Positions 21,091-27,922 of a stretch of DNA of 38,424 nucleotides are shown piece by piece (position 1 is the first letter of the stretch; every line of letters begins with the position of its first letter). This DNA comes from Methylophaga thiooxydans DMS010 (GTDB taxonomy: Bacteria > Pseudomonadota > Gammaproteobacteria > Nitrosococcales > Methylophagaceae): assembly GCF_000156355.1 (NCBI RefSeq), contig NZ_GG657886.1, positions 1 through 38,424 of the forward strand. The letters are read 5' to 3'. Both the position numbers and the translations under genes were made by a program. The notes below the pieces were generated by a model. The model was not told the DNA's origin. It made no database searches and saw nothing but the letters and a program-made list of their open reading frames with translations.

Positions 21091-21966
21091 TTGACTACCA
21101 ACTCAACCTTTACACGCATCGGCTTATTTATCCGCAAGGACGATCCGGTGATGGAAAATGCGGTTGAGCAAGTCAATGCTTTTCTGATGGCGCAGAAGCT
21201 CAGCATCGTCTGTAATGAGCCGCTGAGCTTTTTACCTACACTCCCCGTTATACCTATCCATGAATTTCCACAACATTGTGAATTGACTATCGCTATCGGC
21301 GGTGACGGAACGCTTCTCTCTGCCTCGCGTGCGCTAGCGGGCACCAACATGCCTATTGTGGGTATCAATGTCGGTCGCTTGGGATTCTTGGCTGATGTGA
21401 CCTTAAACAATCTGTCACAGCAATTGGGAGCCATTCTGTCAGGCCAGTACCGTGATGATAATCGCTTCCTACTTCAAGCCACCATCAAGGGGGCTAATAA
21501 CCCCACCAGCATCGCAATGAATGATGTAGTGATTCATGCCCATCAGAATTTGCATATGATTGAGTTTGAAACCCACATCAACGGTAAATTCCTGAACAGT
21601 CAACGCGCCGACGGCCTTGTTGTTGCCACACCAACCGGCTCAACGGCCTACTCCATGTCAGCAGGTGGCCCTATTTTAGATGTTGACCTTGATGCCGTGG
21701 TTTTGGCCTCTGTCTGCCCACACACCCTTAGTAACCGACCTTTGGTTGTAGCCGCTAGCAGTAAAATTGACATTACCTTAAGTGAAAATAACAGCACAAC
21801 AGGCATGGTCACTTGCGATGGTCGCCCGGGGCATCTTCTACAACCCGGCGATACTGTGACCATCGAACGCCATCAAAGTCAGATCCGGCTATTGCATCTT
21901 GAAGATCATGATCATTATTCTATCCTTCGAGCGAAACTGGAATGGGGTAGAAAACTAACATGCTGA
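21091..21966 (+). CDS. nadK: NAD kinase
   Basis: NadK phosphorylates NAD to NADP with ATP. The GGDG motif is at residues 70-73 (AIGGDGTLL), followed by the NVGRLGFLAD segment, the NDVVIH motif and the TPTGSTAYSMSAGGP loop. Translation seems to begin at a TTG: no ATG or GTG lies between the in-frame stop at 21061 and this codon, GGACGG is upstream, and the next Met (residue 21) would cut into the first beta strand. The 291-residue length is normal. Its end overlaps recN by seven bases. Confidence 0.95.
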   Translation: MTTNSTFTRIGLFIRKDDPVMENAVEQVNAFLMAQKLSIVCNEPLSFLPTLPVIPIHEFPQHCELTIAIGGDGTLLSASRALAGTNMPIVGINVGRLGFLADVTLNNLSQQLGAILSGQYRDDNRFLLQATIKGANNPTSIAMNDVVIHAHQNLHMIEFETHINGKFLNSQRADGLVVATPTGSTAYSMSAGGPILDVDLDAVVLASVCPHTLSNRPLVVAASSKIDITLSENNSTTGMVTCDGRPGHLLQPGDTVTIERHQSQIRLLHLEDHDHYSILRAKLEWGRKLTC

Positions 21967-23633
21967 CAAGTTTAAGTGTGCGTAACCTCGCTGTCGTCGA
22001 GGACTTGGCTCTAACCTTTGATAAAGGTATGACCTCACTAACCGGCGAGACCGGTGCTGGTAAATCCATGCTGGTTGATGCACTCAGTCTGGTACTGGGA
22101 GATCGCGCTGATTCCAATATGATTCGTCATGGCGCCGAACGTGCAGAAGTTGAAGCCGACTTCAGTCTTGAACACAACAGCGTGCTGAGTAAGTGGTTAA
22201 TCGAACAAGAGTTGGATGATGACGAACAATGCCACCTGCGCCGTACGATTAATCGCGATGGTCGCTCTAAAGGCTATATTAACGGCCGAGCTGTACCGCT
22301 CGTATTACTGCGTGAAATTAGTGAACGCAGTATCGATATTCACGGTCAGCACGCACATCAGTCGCTTGTAAGGCCACAAACGCAACGCGAAATTATCGAT
22401 ATTGTTGCTCAAAATAAACCCTTACTTGATGAATTAAAAACCGTACATCGCGAATGGCAGGCCTTACAGCAAGAACTTGAGACCATACAACAACGTTCTG
22501 ATGAACAAAAAGCTCGCCAAGAACTACTGCAATACCAGGTGGATGAGCTTGACGCTCTGGCGCTTACTGAACATAGCATCAATGCCTTGCTCCAAGAACA
22601 AACTCAGCTCGCCAATGCCTCGCAACTAATTCTGGCAGCTGAGACAGGCCTTCAACGTATTTTTGATGATGAACAAGCTGCTGCTTACGATCAGATCAGC
22701 AGCACATTAACTGGGTTAGAAAAGTTACAGGATTTTGAACCGCGTTTCGCTAGTGCAGTGGAAACCCTGAATTCAGCCATCATTAATTTAGATGAAAGTG
22801 CAACTGAACTACGCCACTACTTAGATCATGTTGAGCTTGACCCCAATCGTCTCGATGACATCGAAACACAACTATCGCTATTACACGAACTAGCGCGTAA
22901 GCATCATGTCGAGATAGAGCAATTGCCTGCCCATTACCAGCAATTAAGTGATGAGTTAGCCACGTTATCAAGCAGTGAAATGCAACAGGCGCAACGCCGG
23001 CAGGCTGTGGAAGAGAAAGAAAAGATATGTCGTGCCTTATGTGAAAAATTACATCAGCGTCGAGAAAAAGCCGCGAAACCGTTGGCAAAACAAATTACCG
23101 ACTCTATTCAGCAGTTAGCGATTCCAGCTGGCAGGATAGAAATTCAGGTTCAACGCTACAGTGATAATCGCATGACTGAAACCGGCGCTGATCAAATTCG
23201 ATTATTAGTCGCAACTAATCCTGGTCAACCAGCCGGAGAACTGGTCAAAGTCGCATCGGGTGGTGAGCTCGCCCGAATCAGTCTAGCCATTCAAGTAGTG
23301 ACGGCCGGTAAACGTAGCGTTCCGACCTTAATTTTTGATGAAGTCGATGTTGGTATTGGTGGCAGTGTAGCTGAAGTGGTCGGTCAGCACTTGCGCAAGC
23401 TGGCAAGCAGCCAACAGGTTATCTGTATTACACACTTGCCTCAGGTTGCCGCACAAGCGCATCACCAACTTCAAGTGAATAAGAAACACCTCAAAGACAG
23501 CACCCATATTGAAGTGGATAAGCTGGACAAAGTACAGCGTGTTGAGGAAATTGCCCGAATGTTAGGCGGCGTTAACCTGACCCAGAAAACCCGCTCTCAC
23601 GCTGAAGAAATGCTGGATCAGGCACAACAATAG
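21960..23633 (+). CDS. recN: DNA repair protein RecN
   Basis: An SMC-like ATPase of double-strand break repair. The Walker A loop is GETGAGKS (29-36). The long central part (about 150-380) is rich in Gln, Glu and Leu and has the look of the RecN coiled coil. The C-terminal half of the ATPase has the ABC signature KVASGGELARISLA and the Walker B segment LIFDEVDVGIGG. Its 557 residues match the family. It overlaps nadK by seven bases, a common gammaproteobacterial pairing, and ends four bases before the stop of fur. Confidence 0.97.
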   Translation: MLTSLSVRNLAVVEDLALTFDKGMTSLTGETGAGKSMLVDALSLVLGDRADSNMIRHGAERAEVEADFSLEHNSVLSKWLIEQELDDDEQCHLRRTINRDGRSKGYINGRAVPLVLLREISERSIDIHGQHAHQSLVRPQTQREIIDIVAQNKPLLDELKTVHREWQALQQELETIQQRSDEQKARQELLQYQVDELDALALTEHSINALLQEQTQLANASQLILAAETGLQRIFDDEQAAAYDQISSTLTGLEKLQDFEPRFASAVETLNSAIINLDESATELRHYLDHVELDPNRLDDIETQLSLLHELARKHHVEIEQLPAHYQQLSDELATLSSSEMQQAQRRQAVEEKEKICRALCEKLHQRREKAAKPLAKQITDSIQQLAIPAGRIEIQVQRYSDNRMTETGADQIRLLVATNPGQPAGELVKVASGGELARISLAIQVVTAGKRSVPTLIFDEVDVGIGGSVAEVVGQHLRKLASSQQVICITHLPQVAAQAHHQLQVNKKHLKDSTHIEVDKLDKVQRVEEIARMLGGVNLTQKTRSHAEEMLDQAQQ

Positions 23634-23637
23634 TCTT

Positions 23638-24054
23638 TTACTGCTCTTTTTGACACACCTTGCAAACGCCATAGATGTACAGACTGTGATCAGTCATTTC
23701 AAAGCCTTTCTCTTTTGCTATGGCTCGTTGACGTTGTTCAATCACATCATCCATAAACTCTTCAATGCGATTACAGCGGACGCAAAACAGGTGGTCGTGA
23801 TGACTGCCGTCTTCTAGTTCAAACACGGCATGACCGCCTTCGATGCTGAGACGCGATACCAAGCCCGCCCCTTCAAACTGAGTCAGAACACGATAGACTG
23901 TGGCAAGTCCGATTTCCTCTCCCATCTCCAGTAATGCCTTGTAGACATCCTCAGCGCTCATATGTCGCAACTCAGATGTCTCGAGGATTTCCAAAACTTT
24001 TAATCGGGGTAATGTGACCTTAAGTCCGGCTTTTCTTAGATCTTGTCTTTCCAT
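23638..24054 (-). CDS. fur: Ferric uptake regulator Fur
   Basis: A 138-residue iron-responsive repressor. A winged helix domain (about residues 1-80, with the recognition helix near LATVYRVLTQFE) precedes a metal-binding dimerisation domain with HHDH at 85-88 and two CxxC pairs (C91/C94 and C131/C134) for structural zinc. The ATG at 24054 gives a start aligned with known Fur proteins and has GAGG upstream; an earlier in-frame start would add 14 unusual residues. It is divergent from bamE. No clear Fur box is visible in the 78-base spacer. Confidence 0.95.
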   Translation of the reverse strand: MERQDLRKAGLKVTLPRLKVLEILETSELRHMSAEDVYKALLEMGEEIGLATVYRVLTQFEGAGLVSRLSIEGGHAVFELEDGSHHDHLFCVRCNRIEEFMDDVIEQRQRAIAKEKGFEMTDHSLYIYGVCKVCQKEQ

Positions 24055-24132
24055 TATTATTGTTGCCTCGTAGAAATGCTGCGAATAGAGTATCATCGCA
24101 GACTGGTAATCAACTACAGAAATAAATACTAA

Positions 24133-24726
24133 ATGAAAAGCTTCGTCGTTTACAGCCTTTCCTTGGCCGTTCTCTTATCTCTGTCCGCTTGCAGCACTGA
24201 TAAAATCCCTGGTGTCTACCGTATAGATATTCAGCAAGGCAATGATGTTACGCAAGAAATGATCAATCAACTTGAGCCAGGCATGACAAAAAGCCAGGTT
24301 GCTTATGTCATGGGCACGCCACTGTTGATCGATACTTTCCACCCGAACCGCTGGGACTATATTTACAGCTCGCAACCGGGTGGCGAAGACCGTGAGCAAC
24401 GCAGAATTACCTTATTGTTTGATGATGATGAAAAACTGACTCACCTTGAAGGTAATACTCGTACTGTTGCGAGTCGCGCGGATCTACCTGAACAAGAGCG
24501 TCAGGATAAGAATGTGGTTGTACCTTTAAGCGAAAAGAAAACCGGTTTCTTTAACGGCTTTATGAATTTTGTAGGTCTCGGTGGTGATGACGATGTGGAA
24601 ATCATCGAAGACGATGATACTGACGAAGAAAATCTTGATAATAAAGCAGAAGCAGATAAAGCAATGATGGAAGATGCTGATGCTGAGCTAGAAAATAACA
24701 ACGATACGGCTGATACAGAACAATAA
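24133..24726 (+). CDS. bamE: Outer membrane assembly lipoprotein BamE with acidic tail
   Basis: BamE (SmpA/OmlA) is a lipoprotein subunit of the BAM complex that folds outer-membrane proteins. The signal peptide ends in an LSAC lipobox with C20. The SmpA domain is recognised by the segments [17 protein letters not shown] and NRWDYIYS and ends near residue 110. At 197 residues it is longer than the usual 110-150: residues 152-197 form an extension in which 22 of 46 positions are Asp or Glu. It is divergent from fur, as in many gammaproteobacteria, and has a strong terminator just after its stop. Confidence 0.94.
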   Translation: MKSFVVYSLSLAVLLSLSACSTDKIPGVYRIDIQQGNDVTQEMINQLEPGMTKSQVAYVMGTPLLIDTFHPNRWDYIYSSQPGGEDREQRRITLLFDDDEKLTHLEGNTRTVASRADLPEQERQDKNVVVPLSEKKTGFFNGFMNFVGLGGDDDVEIIEDDDTDEENLDNKAEADKAMMEDADAELENNNDTADTEQ

Positions 24727-24733
24727 AAAAAAC

Positions 24734-24759
24734 GGGCGCTGTCTAGCGCCCATTTTTTT
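24734..24759. terminator. Bidirectional intrinsic terminator
   Basis: GGGCGCT pairs with AGCGCCC around GTCT, with an A-run before and a T-run after. It therefore serves bamE on the plus strand and the carbonic anhydrase transcript on the minus strand. Confidence 0.9.
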
Positions 24760-24774
24760 ACCTTACCCTAGGTA

Positions 24775-25404
24775 TTATTGAGGCTGCTCAAATTTATTCG
24801 ACTCAGGGTTATAGCAGAGCAACTCGCCGGCTGCTAAATCAAAATACCATCCATGCAATCTTAACGAACCAGCCTCTACCCGCTCGCGAACAAAATCAAA
24901 CCCCATCAAGTTTTGTAGCGATACCAGTATTGCTCGTTGTTCACAGGCTTTAAGCTGTACGGCATTACTCTCAGTTGCGTGATTGACCTTAACCCATTCT
25001 TTAGCCTCTTGCGCAATCGACACCCAGCGGTGAATAAACTGGGAATCATTTAAATCATCACTTTCCCATAAACCTTTAATGCCACCACAGTTGGCATGTC
25101 CCATTACAATAATACTTTCGACTTTCAATGCAGTAACCGCATATTCAATCGCAGAACTGGTGCCGTGATGGTGTTGATCTTCTTCACAGGGCGGAACAAG
25201 ATTTGCCACATTACGAACAGTGAAGATATCACCGGGATCACAGTCGGTGAGAATCGCAGGATCAACTCTTGAATCACAACATGCCACCATTAATGTTTTG
25301 GCAGGTTGCCCTTCTTTCATGCTTGCATAAAGTTTTTTGTCATCACCAAAGTAGGTTTGTTTGAAGCGCTTAAAGCCTTCCAGGAGTGTGTGTGTATTTG
25401 CCAT
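24775..25404 (-). CDS. Beta-class carbonic anhydrase
   Basis: A 209-residue cytosolic zinc enzyme that interconverts carbon dioxide and bicarbonate. The zinc ligands are C42 in the ACCDSR motif, H103 and C106 in GHANCGG, with the D44-R46 catalytic dyad. It begins eight bases after the stop of the metallo-beta-lactamase-fold gene and is therefore most likely in the same transcript, which starts at the WYEAN repeat gene. That would place bicarbonate supply under the same control as the repeat protein. Confidence 0.95.
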   Translation of the reverse strand: MANTHTLLEGFKRFKQTYFGDDKKLYASMKEGQPAKTLMVACCDSRVDPAILTDCDPGDIFTVRNVANLVPPCEEDQHHHGTSSAIEYAVTALKVESIIVMGHANCGGIKGLWESDDLNDSQFIHRWVSIAQEAKEWVKVNHATESNAVQLKACEQRAILVSLQNLMGFDFVRERVEAGSLRLHGWYFDLAAGELLCYNPESNKFEQPQ

Positions 25405-25412
25405 GATCGTTT

Positions 25413-26051
25413 TTATTGTCTAAGAAAAGTTAAAAAAGGATTTGATTGTCGTTCCTGCGCCAAAGTCGTCACCGGTCCATGGCCACTGTGAACGCGCAAG
25501 TGTCCGGGTAACTGCATCAATTTTCTCAAGCTTTGCTGCATCAACGCAGCGTTGCCCATTGGTAAATCAGTCCGTCCAACACTGCCAGAAAATAAGGTGT
25601 CGCCAACAAAAATATCGGTTTCGTCGTAATAACAGCCTTGTCCCGGTGTATGCCCCGGCGTTGATATAAAATGTAGGGTAGTTTCGCCCAGCTGAATCGT
25701 ATCACCGTCATCTAACCAATGGTCGATTCGACCACAAGGCCGGTTCATATGCGGTGCACCAAACCAATCGCCTTGTTGCGGTAAGGTATCAAATAGAGGC
25801 TTTTCCAGCCTAGGCAGATAAGTGTCAACATCAAATGCCTGTTGCAGCTGTGTCAATGCACCAGCATGATCCAAATGACCGTGTGTCAGCAAAATCATTC
25901 GTATATCAAGTGAAGGTTGGAGCGAGAGTAAATATTCCGTTTGCTCTATCGTCTCACCTGTATCAATCACAGCCGCCTGTCCGGTAGCTTTGTCTTGAAC
26001 AAGGTATGTGTTGACGCTAAAAGCGCCAACGGTCATGCACTGAATCTCCAT
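25413..26051 (-). CDS. Metallo-beta-lactamase-fold hydrolase (glyoxalase II-like, YcbL type)
   Basis: A 212-residue MBL-fold hydrolase. The metal site is complete: HGHLDH at 57-62, H134 in TPGHTPG, D151 in FVGDTLF and H191 in SGHGP. The lack of a C-terminal glutathione-binding domain makes it a short YcbL-like member and not a canonical GloB; thioesterase activity is likely but the substrate is unknown. GAGG sits about nine bases upstream of the ATG at 26051. It is 48 bases downstream of the repeat gene and eight upstream of the carbonic anhydrase gene. Confidence 0.92.
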   Translation of the reverse strand: MEIQCMTVGAFSVNTYLVQDKATGQAAVIDTGETIEQTEYLLSLQPSLDIRMILLTHGHLDHAGALTQLQQAFDVDTYLPRLEKPLFDTLPQQGDWFGAPHMNRPCGRIDHWLDDGDTIQLGETTLHFISTPGHTPGQGCYYDETDIFVGDTLFSGSVGRTDLPMGNAALMQQSLRKLMQLPGHLRVHSGHGPVTTLAQERQSNPFLTFLRQ

Positions 26052-26099
26052 ATTTTACTGCCTCAGTGCACTTCCGCAGCGCCCAATTCATTCATAACA

Positions 26100-27347
26100 T
26101 CAATCGTCGGTTTGATTCCATTTTTTGCGTGATTCACGCGCCATAATGGTATTTTGTTTAAACCAATTATCTTTGATTTTCTTGGTACGTGCCAAGTCAA
26201 GATTCGCCTTCCACCACTTCTGTTTGAGATCAGCATGTGGGTCTGGATGCATATTGGCTTCATACCATTTAGCATGGCTGGCACGAGCTTGACGTAAGTT
26301 CGCTTCATACCATTTTTTCTTGATTTCAGTCGTCACTTCCTGACTGATTTCATACCAATGTTTATCTGTTGGCGTGTTATCAAGATTTGCTTCATACCAC
26401 TTCTGACGTTTTTCGCGCGCTTGTGCCAAATTGGCTTCGCGGAATGCCAATTTCCACTCAGTATCACCCGCTTCGTAAAAGTCGTACCAATGTTTTACGG
26501 TAGGCGTATTGTCTAAATTCGCTTCATACCATTTACGCGTAGCACGAACTGACGCTAAAGCAGACTGTAGGTTCGCTTCATACCATTTTTTCTTAGTTTC
26601 ATAATGGTGAACGATATTTGCTTCATACCAGTGCGTTTCCACAATTTTAGCGGGACGCTGGTTGGCTTCATACCATTTCTGATTCTCGCGGGCTCGGTGT
26701 GCACTTTCCGCGAAGTATTTTTGTTTAGCATTTTGCGTACGAACCAAACTCAAGTTGGATTGATACCAACGTTTTTTAAGCTCCGCATGTGGATCCGGAT
26801 GCATATTGGCTTCATACCATTTTTTTCGCGTGAAACGCGCTGTTTCTAGATTCGCCTCATACCAGTGCTTTTTGGTATCGGAATATTTTTCATCGCTGAA
26901 TTCATACCAGTGTTTACCGCTAGGCGTATTGTCTAGATTTGCTTCGTACCACTTGGTACGAGTTTCACGTGCCTTCTCGAGGTTGACACGCATCCATGCT
27001 TTTTTCACATCGCTATACATTTCTTCACTGAAATGTTGCCAACGTTGCTCTACTTCAGAAGGTTTTTTATTCGCTTCATACCATTTACGAGTTGCACGGA
27101 CAGATTGAACCGCCTCATGAAGATTGGCTGCATACCATTTTTTCTTGGTATCGAGGTGTTTCACCAAATTAGCTTTGTACCATGGCACATGGACCTGTCT
27201 AGCAGGACGTTTATTGGCTTTATACCAAGGTTTGGCAATGATCGCCGCTGGTTTCAGATTGGCTTCATACCATTTTGCACGAGTTTCGCGTGCTGTTTTG
27301 AGATTCGCTTCGTACCACTTTGTTTTAATGTCTAGTGTGCTACTCAT
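26100..27347 (-). CDS. WYEAN tandem-repeat protein, function unknown
   Basis: A 415-residue protein made almost wholly of about 27 units of 14-18 residues with the core Trp-Tyr-Glu-Ala-Asn, usually followed by Leu and preceded by Lys or Arg. Trp or an aromatic substitute starts units at residues 11, 26, 41, 56, 71, 89, 103, 118, 133, 147, 162, 177, 194, 211, 225, 240, 255, 273, 287, 302, 317, 331, 346, 361, 378, 395 and 410. There is no signal peptide, no membrane helix, no Cys and only two Gly. AGAGGTAAG lies upstream of the ATG, so it is clearly translated. The pattern suggests short helices stacked through aromatic residues, perhaps a solenoid or filament. I do not recognise the family. 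It is first of a likely three-gene operon. Confidence 0.9.
   Translation of the reverse strand: MSSTLDIKTKWYEANLKTARETRAKWYEANLKPAAIIAKPWYKANKRPARQVHVPWYKANLVKHLDTKKKWYAANLHEAVQSVRATRKWYEANKKPSEVEQRWQHFSEEMYSDVKKAWMRVNLEKARETRTKWYEANLDNTPSGKHWYEFSDEKYSDTKKHWYEANLETARFTRKKWYEANMHPDPHAELKKRWYQSNLSLVRTQNAKQKYFAESAHRARENQKWYEANQRPAKIVETHWYEANIVHHYETKKKWYEANLQSALASVRATRKWYEANLDNTPTVKHWYDFYEAGDTEWKLAFREANLAQAREKRQKWYEANLDNTPTDKHWYEISQEVTTEIKKKWYEANLRQARASHAKWYEANMHPDPHADLKQKWWKANLDLARTKKIKDNWFKQNTIMARESRKKWNQTDD
26110..27320 (-). repeat. About 45-bp in-frame repeats forming a 552-bp higher-order repeat
   Basis: The DNA repeats with a period near 45 bp, the core reading ATTYGCTTCATACCA on the plus strand, and it codes the WYEAN units. 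Copies differ at synonymous positions (for example TGGTATGAAGC, TGGTACGAAGC, TGGTATGAGGC), so the array is not a recent slippage product. Two blocks, beginning at residues 41 and 225, share one pattern of unit spacings over 184 residues, which points to an old block duplication. Confidence 0.9.
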
Positions 27348-27392
27348 AATTCTTACCTCTTTGGGTATTAGGTAAAAACGATATTACATGAG

Positions 27393-27441
27393 TTCATATA
27401 AGATAAACAATAAAAAAGACCGCTTTATTGATCTACATCAT
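27393..27441 (-). promoter_or_regulatory. FNR/ANR-type box and class II promoter for the repeat gene
   Basis: TTGATctacATCAt at 27428-27441 matches nine of ten fixed bases of the FNR consensus (TTGAT-N4-ATCAA). On the minus strand a -10-like TATCTT at 27405-27400 would place the start site at about 27393, an A. That puts the box centre exactly at -41.5, the usual site for class II FNR activation. The 5' leader would be about 46 bases. The start site itself is inferred from spacing. Confidence 0.6.
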
Positions 27442-27444
27442 GGC

Positions 27445-27852
27445 TTATTCATAACAATGCTTTTCTGCCTTAACCCTTTGCAGAGCGGCGATTTCCTGCT
27501 CAATATGAAGCTGTCTTCTATCCTCTTTTTCTGACACTAAGGCTGAATAGCCGAGATAGCCCAACCCCAACCAACCTTCAACAATCGGTATTGAATCAAA
27601 AACGACTAATGCAGTGGCTAATTTATTCGTGCCATCGTTGAAATAATCGGGTTTATATGTATAACGATATGGATGTAACTGGTTGATAGCATTATCGATC
27701 TGATAACAACTCAAGCTACGCGTCTGTGGTTCAGCCTGCACAATAGGTGGTTCGAAATAAATGGGTTCCGTCGGTACTGGTGGTAGCGTTAGCGCAAACG
27801 CTGATTTGATACTCATTACAGCGGTTAATGTGATTAAAAGCTGTTTTTTCAT
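27445..27852 (-). CDS. Small exported protein of unknown function
   Basis: I do not recognise this 135-residue protein. It has a clear Sec signal peptide with a likely cut after residue 20 (SAFA/LTLPP), a Pro-rich start to the mature part, two cysteines (one near the N-terminus of the mature chain, one at the extreme C-terminus in EKHCYE) that could form a disulfide, a hydrophobic Gly/Leu-rich patch near residues 88-105, and a charged helical tail. GGAG lies a few bases upstream of paired ATG codons; I take the second, at 27852. The FNR-like box and the repeat gene lie just downstream of it. Confidence 0.75.
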   Translation of the reverse strand: MKKQLLITLTAVMSIKSAFALTLPPVPTEPIYFEPPIVQAEPQTRSLSCYQIDNAINQLHPYRYTYKPDYFNDGTNKLATALVVFDSIPIVEGWLGLGYLGYSALVSEKEDRRQLHIEQEIAALQRVKAEKHCYE

Positions 27853-27922
27853 CATTATCTCCAAAGCCTGATTCTAATCAAGCTATCGGTCACAGAGGTA
27901 ATCACTGCAGTCTGATTTCAAT

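Noticed and set aside
24055..24132. A Fur box between fur and bamE.
   Set aside because: No stretch comes close to the GATAATGATAATCATTATC consensus.
26110..27320. A CRISPR array, because the DNA repeats every 45 bp or so.
   Set aside because: The repeats are imperfect, in frame and code for a single 415-residue protein with a ribosome binding site. The segments between them are also conserved and are not unique spacers.
26100..27347. A multi-core ribosomal peptide precursor, as WYEAN cores are preceded by Lys or Arg.
   Set aside because: There is no leader peptide, no radical-SAM, protease or other maturation gene next to it, and the intervening segments are too conserved. RlmN is a radical-SAM enzyme but is 7 kb away and in a housekeeping operon.
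26604..27375. Several reading frames on the plus strand across the repeat region.
   Set aside because: They are antisense shadows of the repeat. They read as repeats of phrases such as FIPFxxR from the WYEAN codons, and none has a ribosome binding site or a domain.
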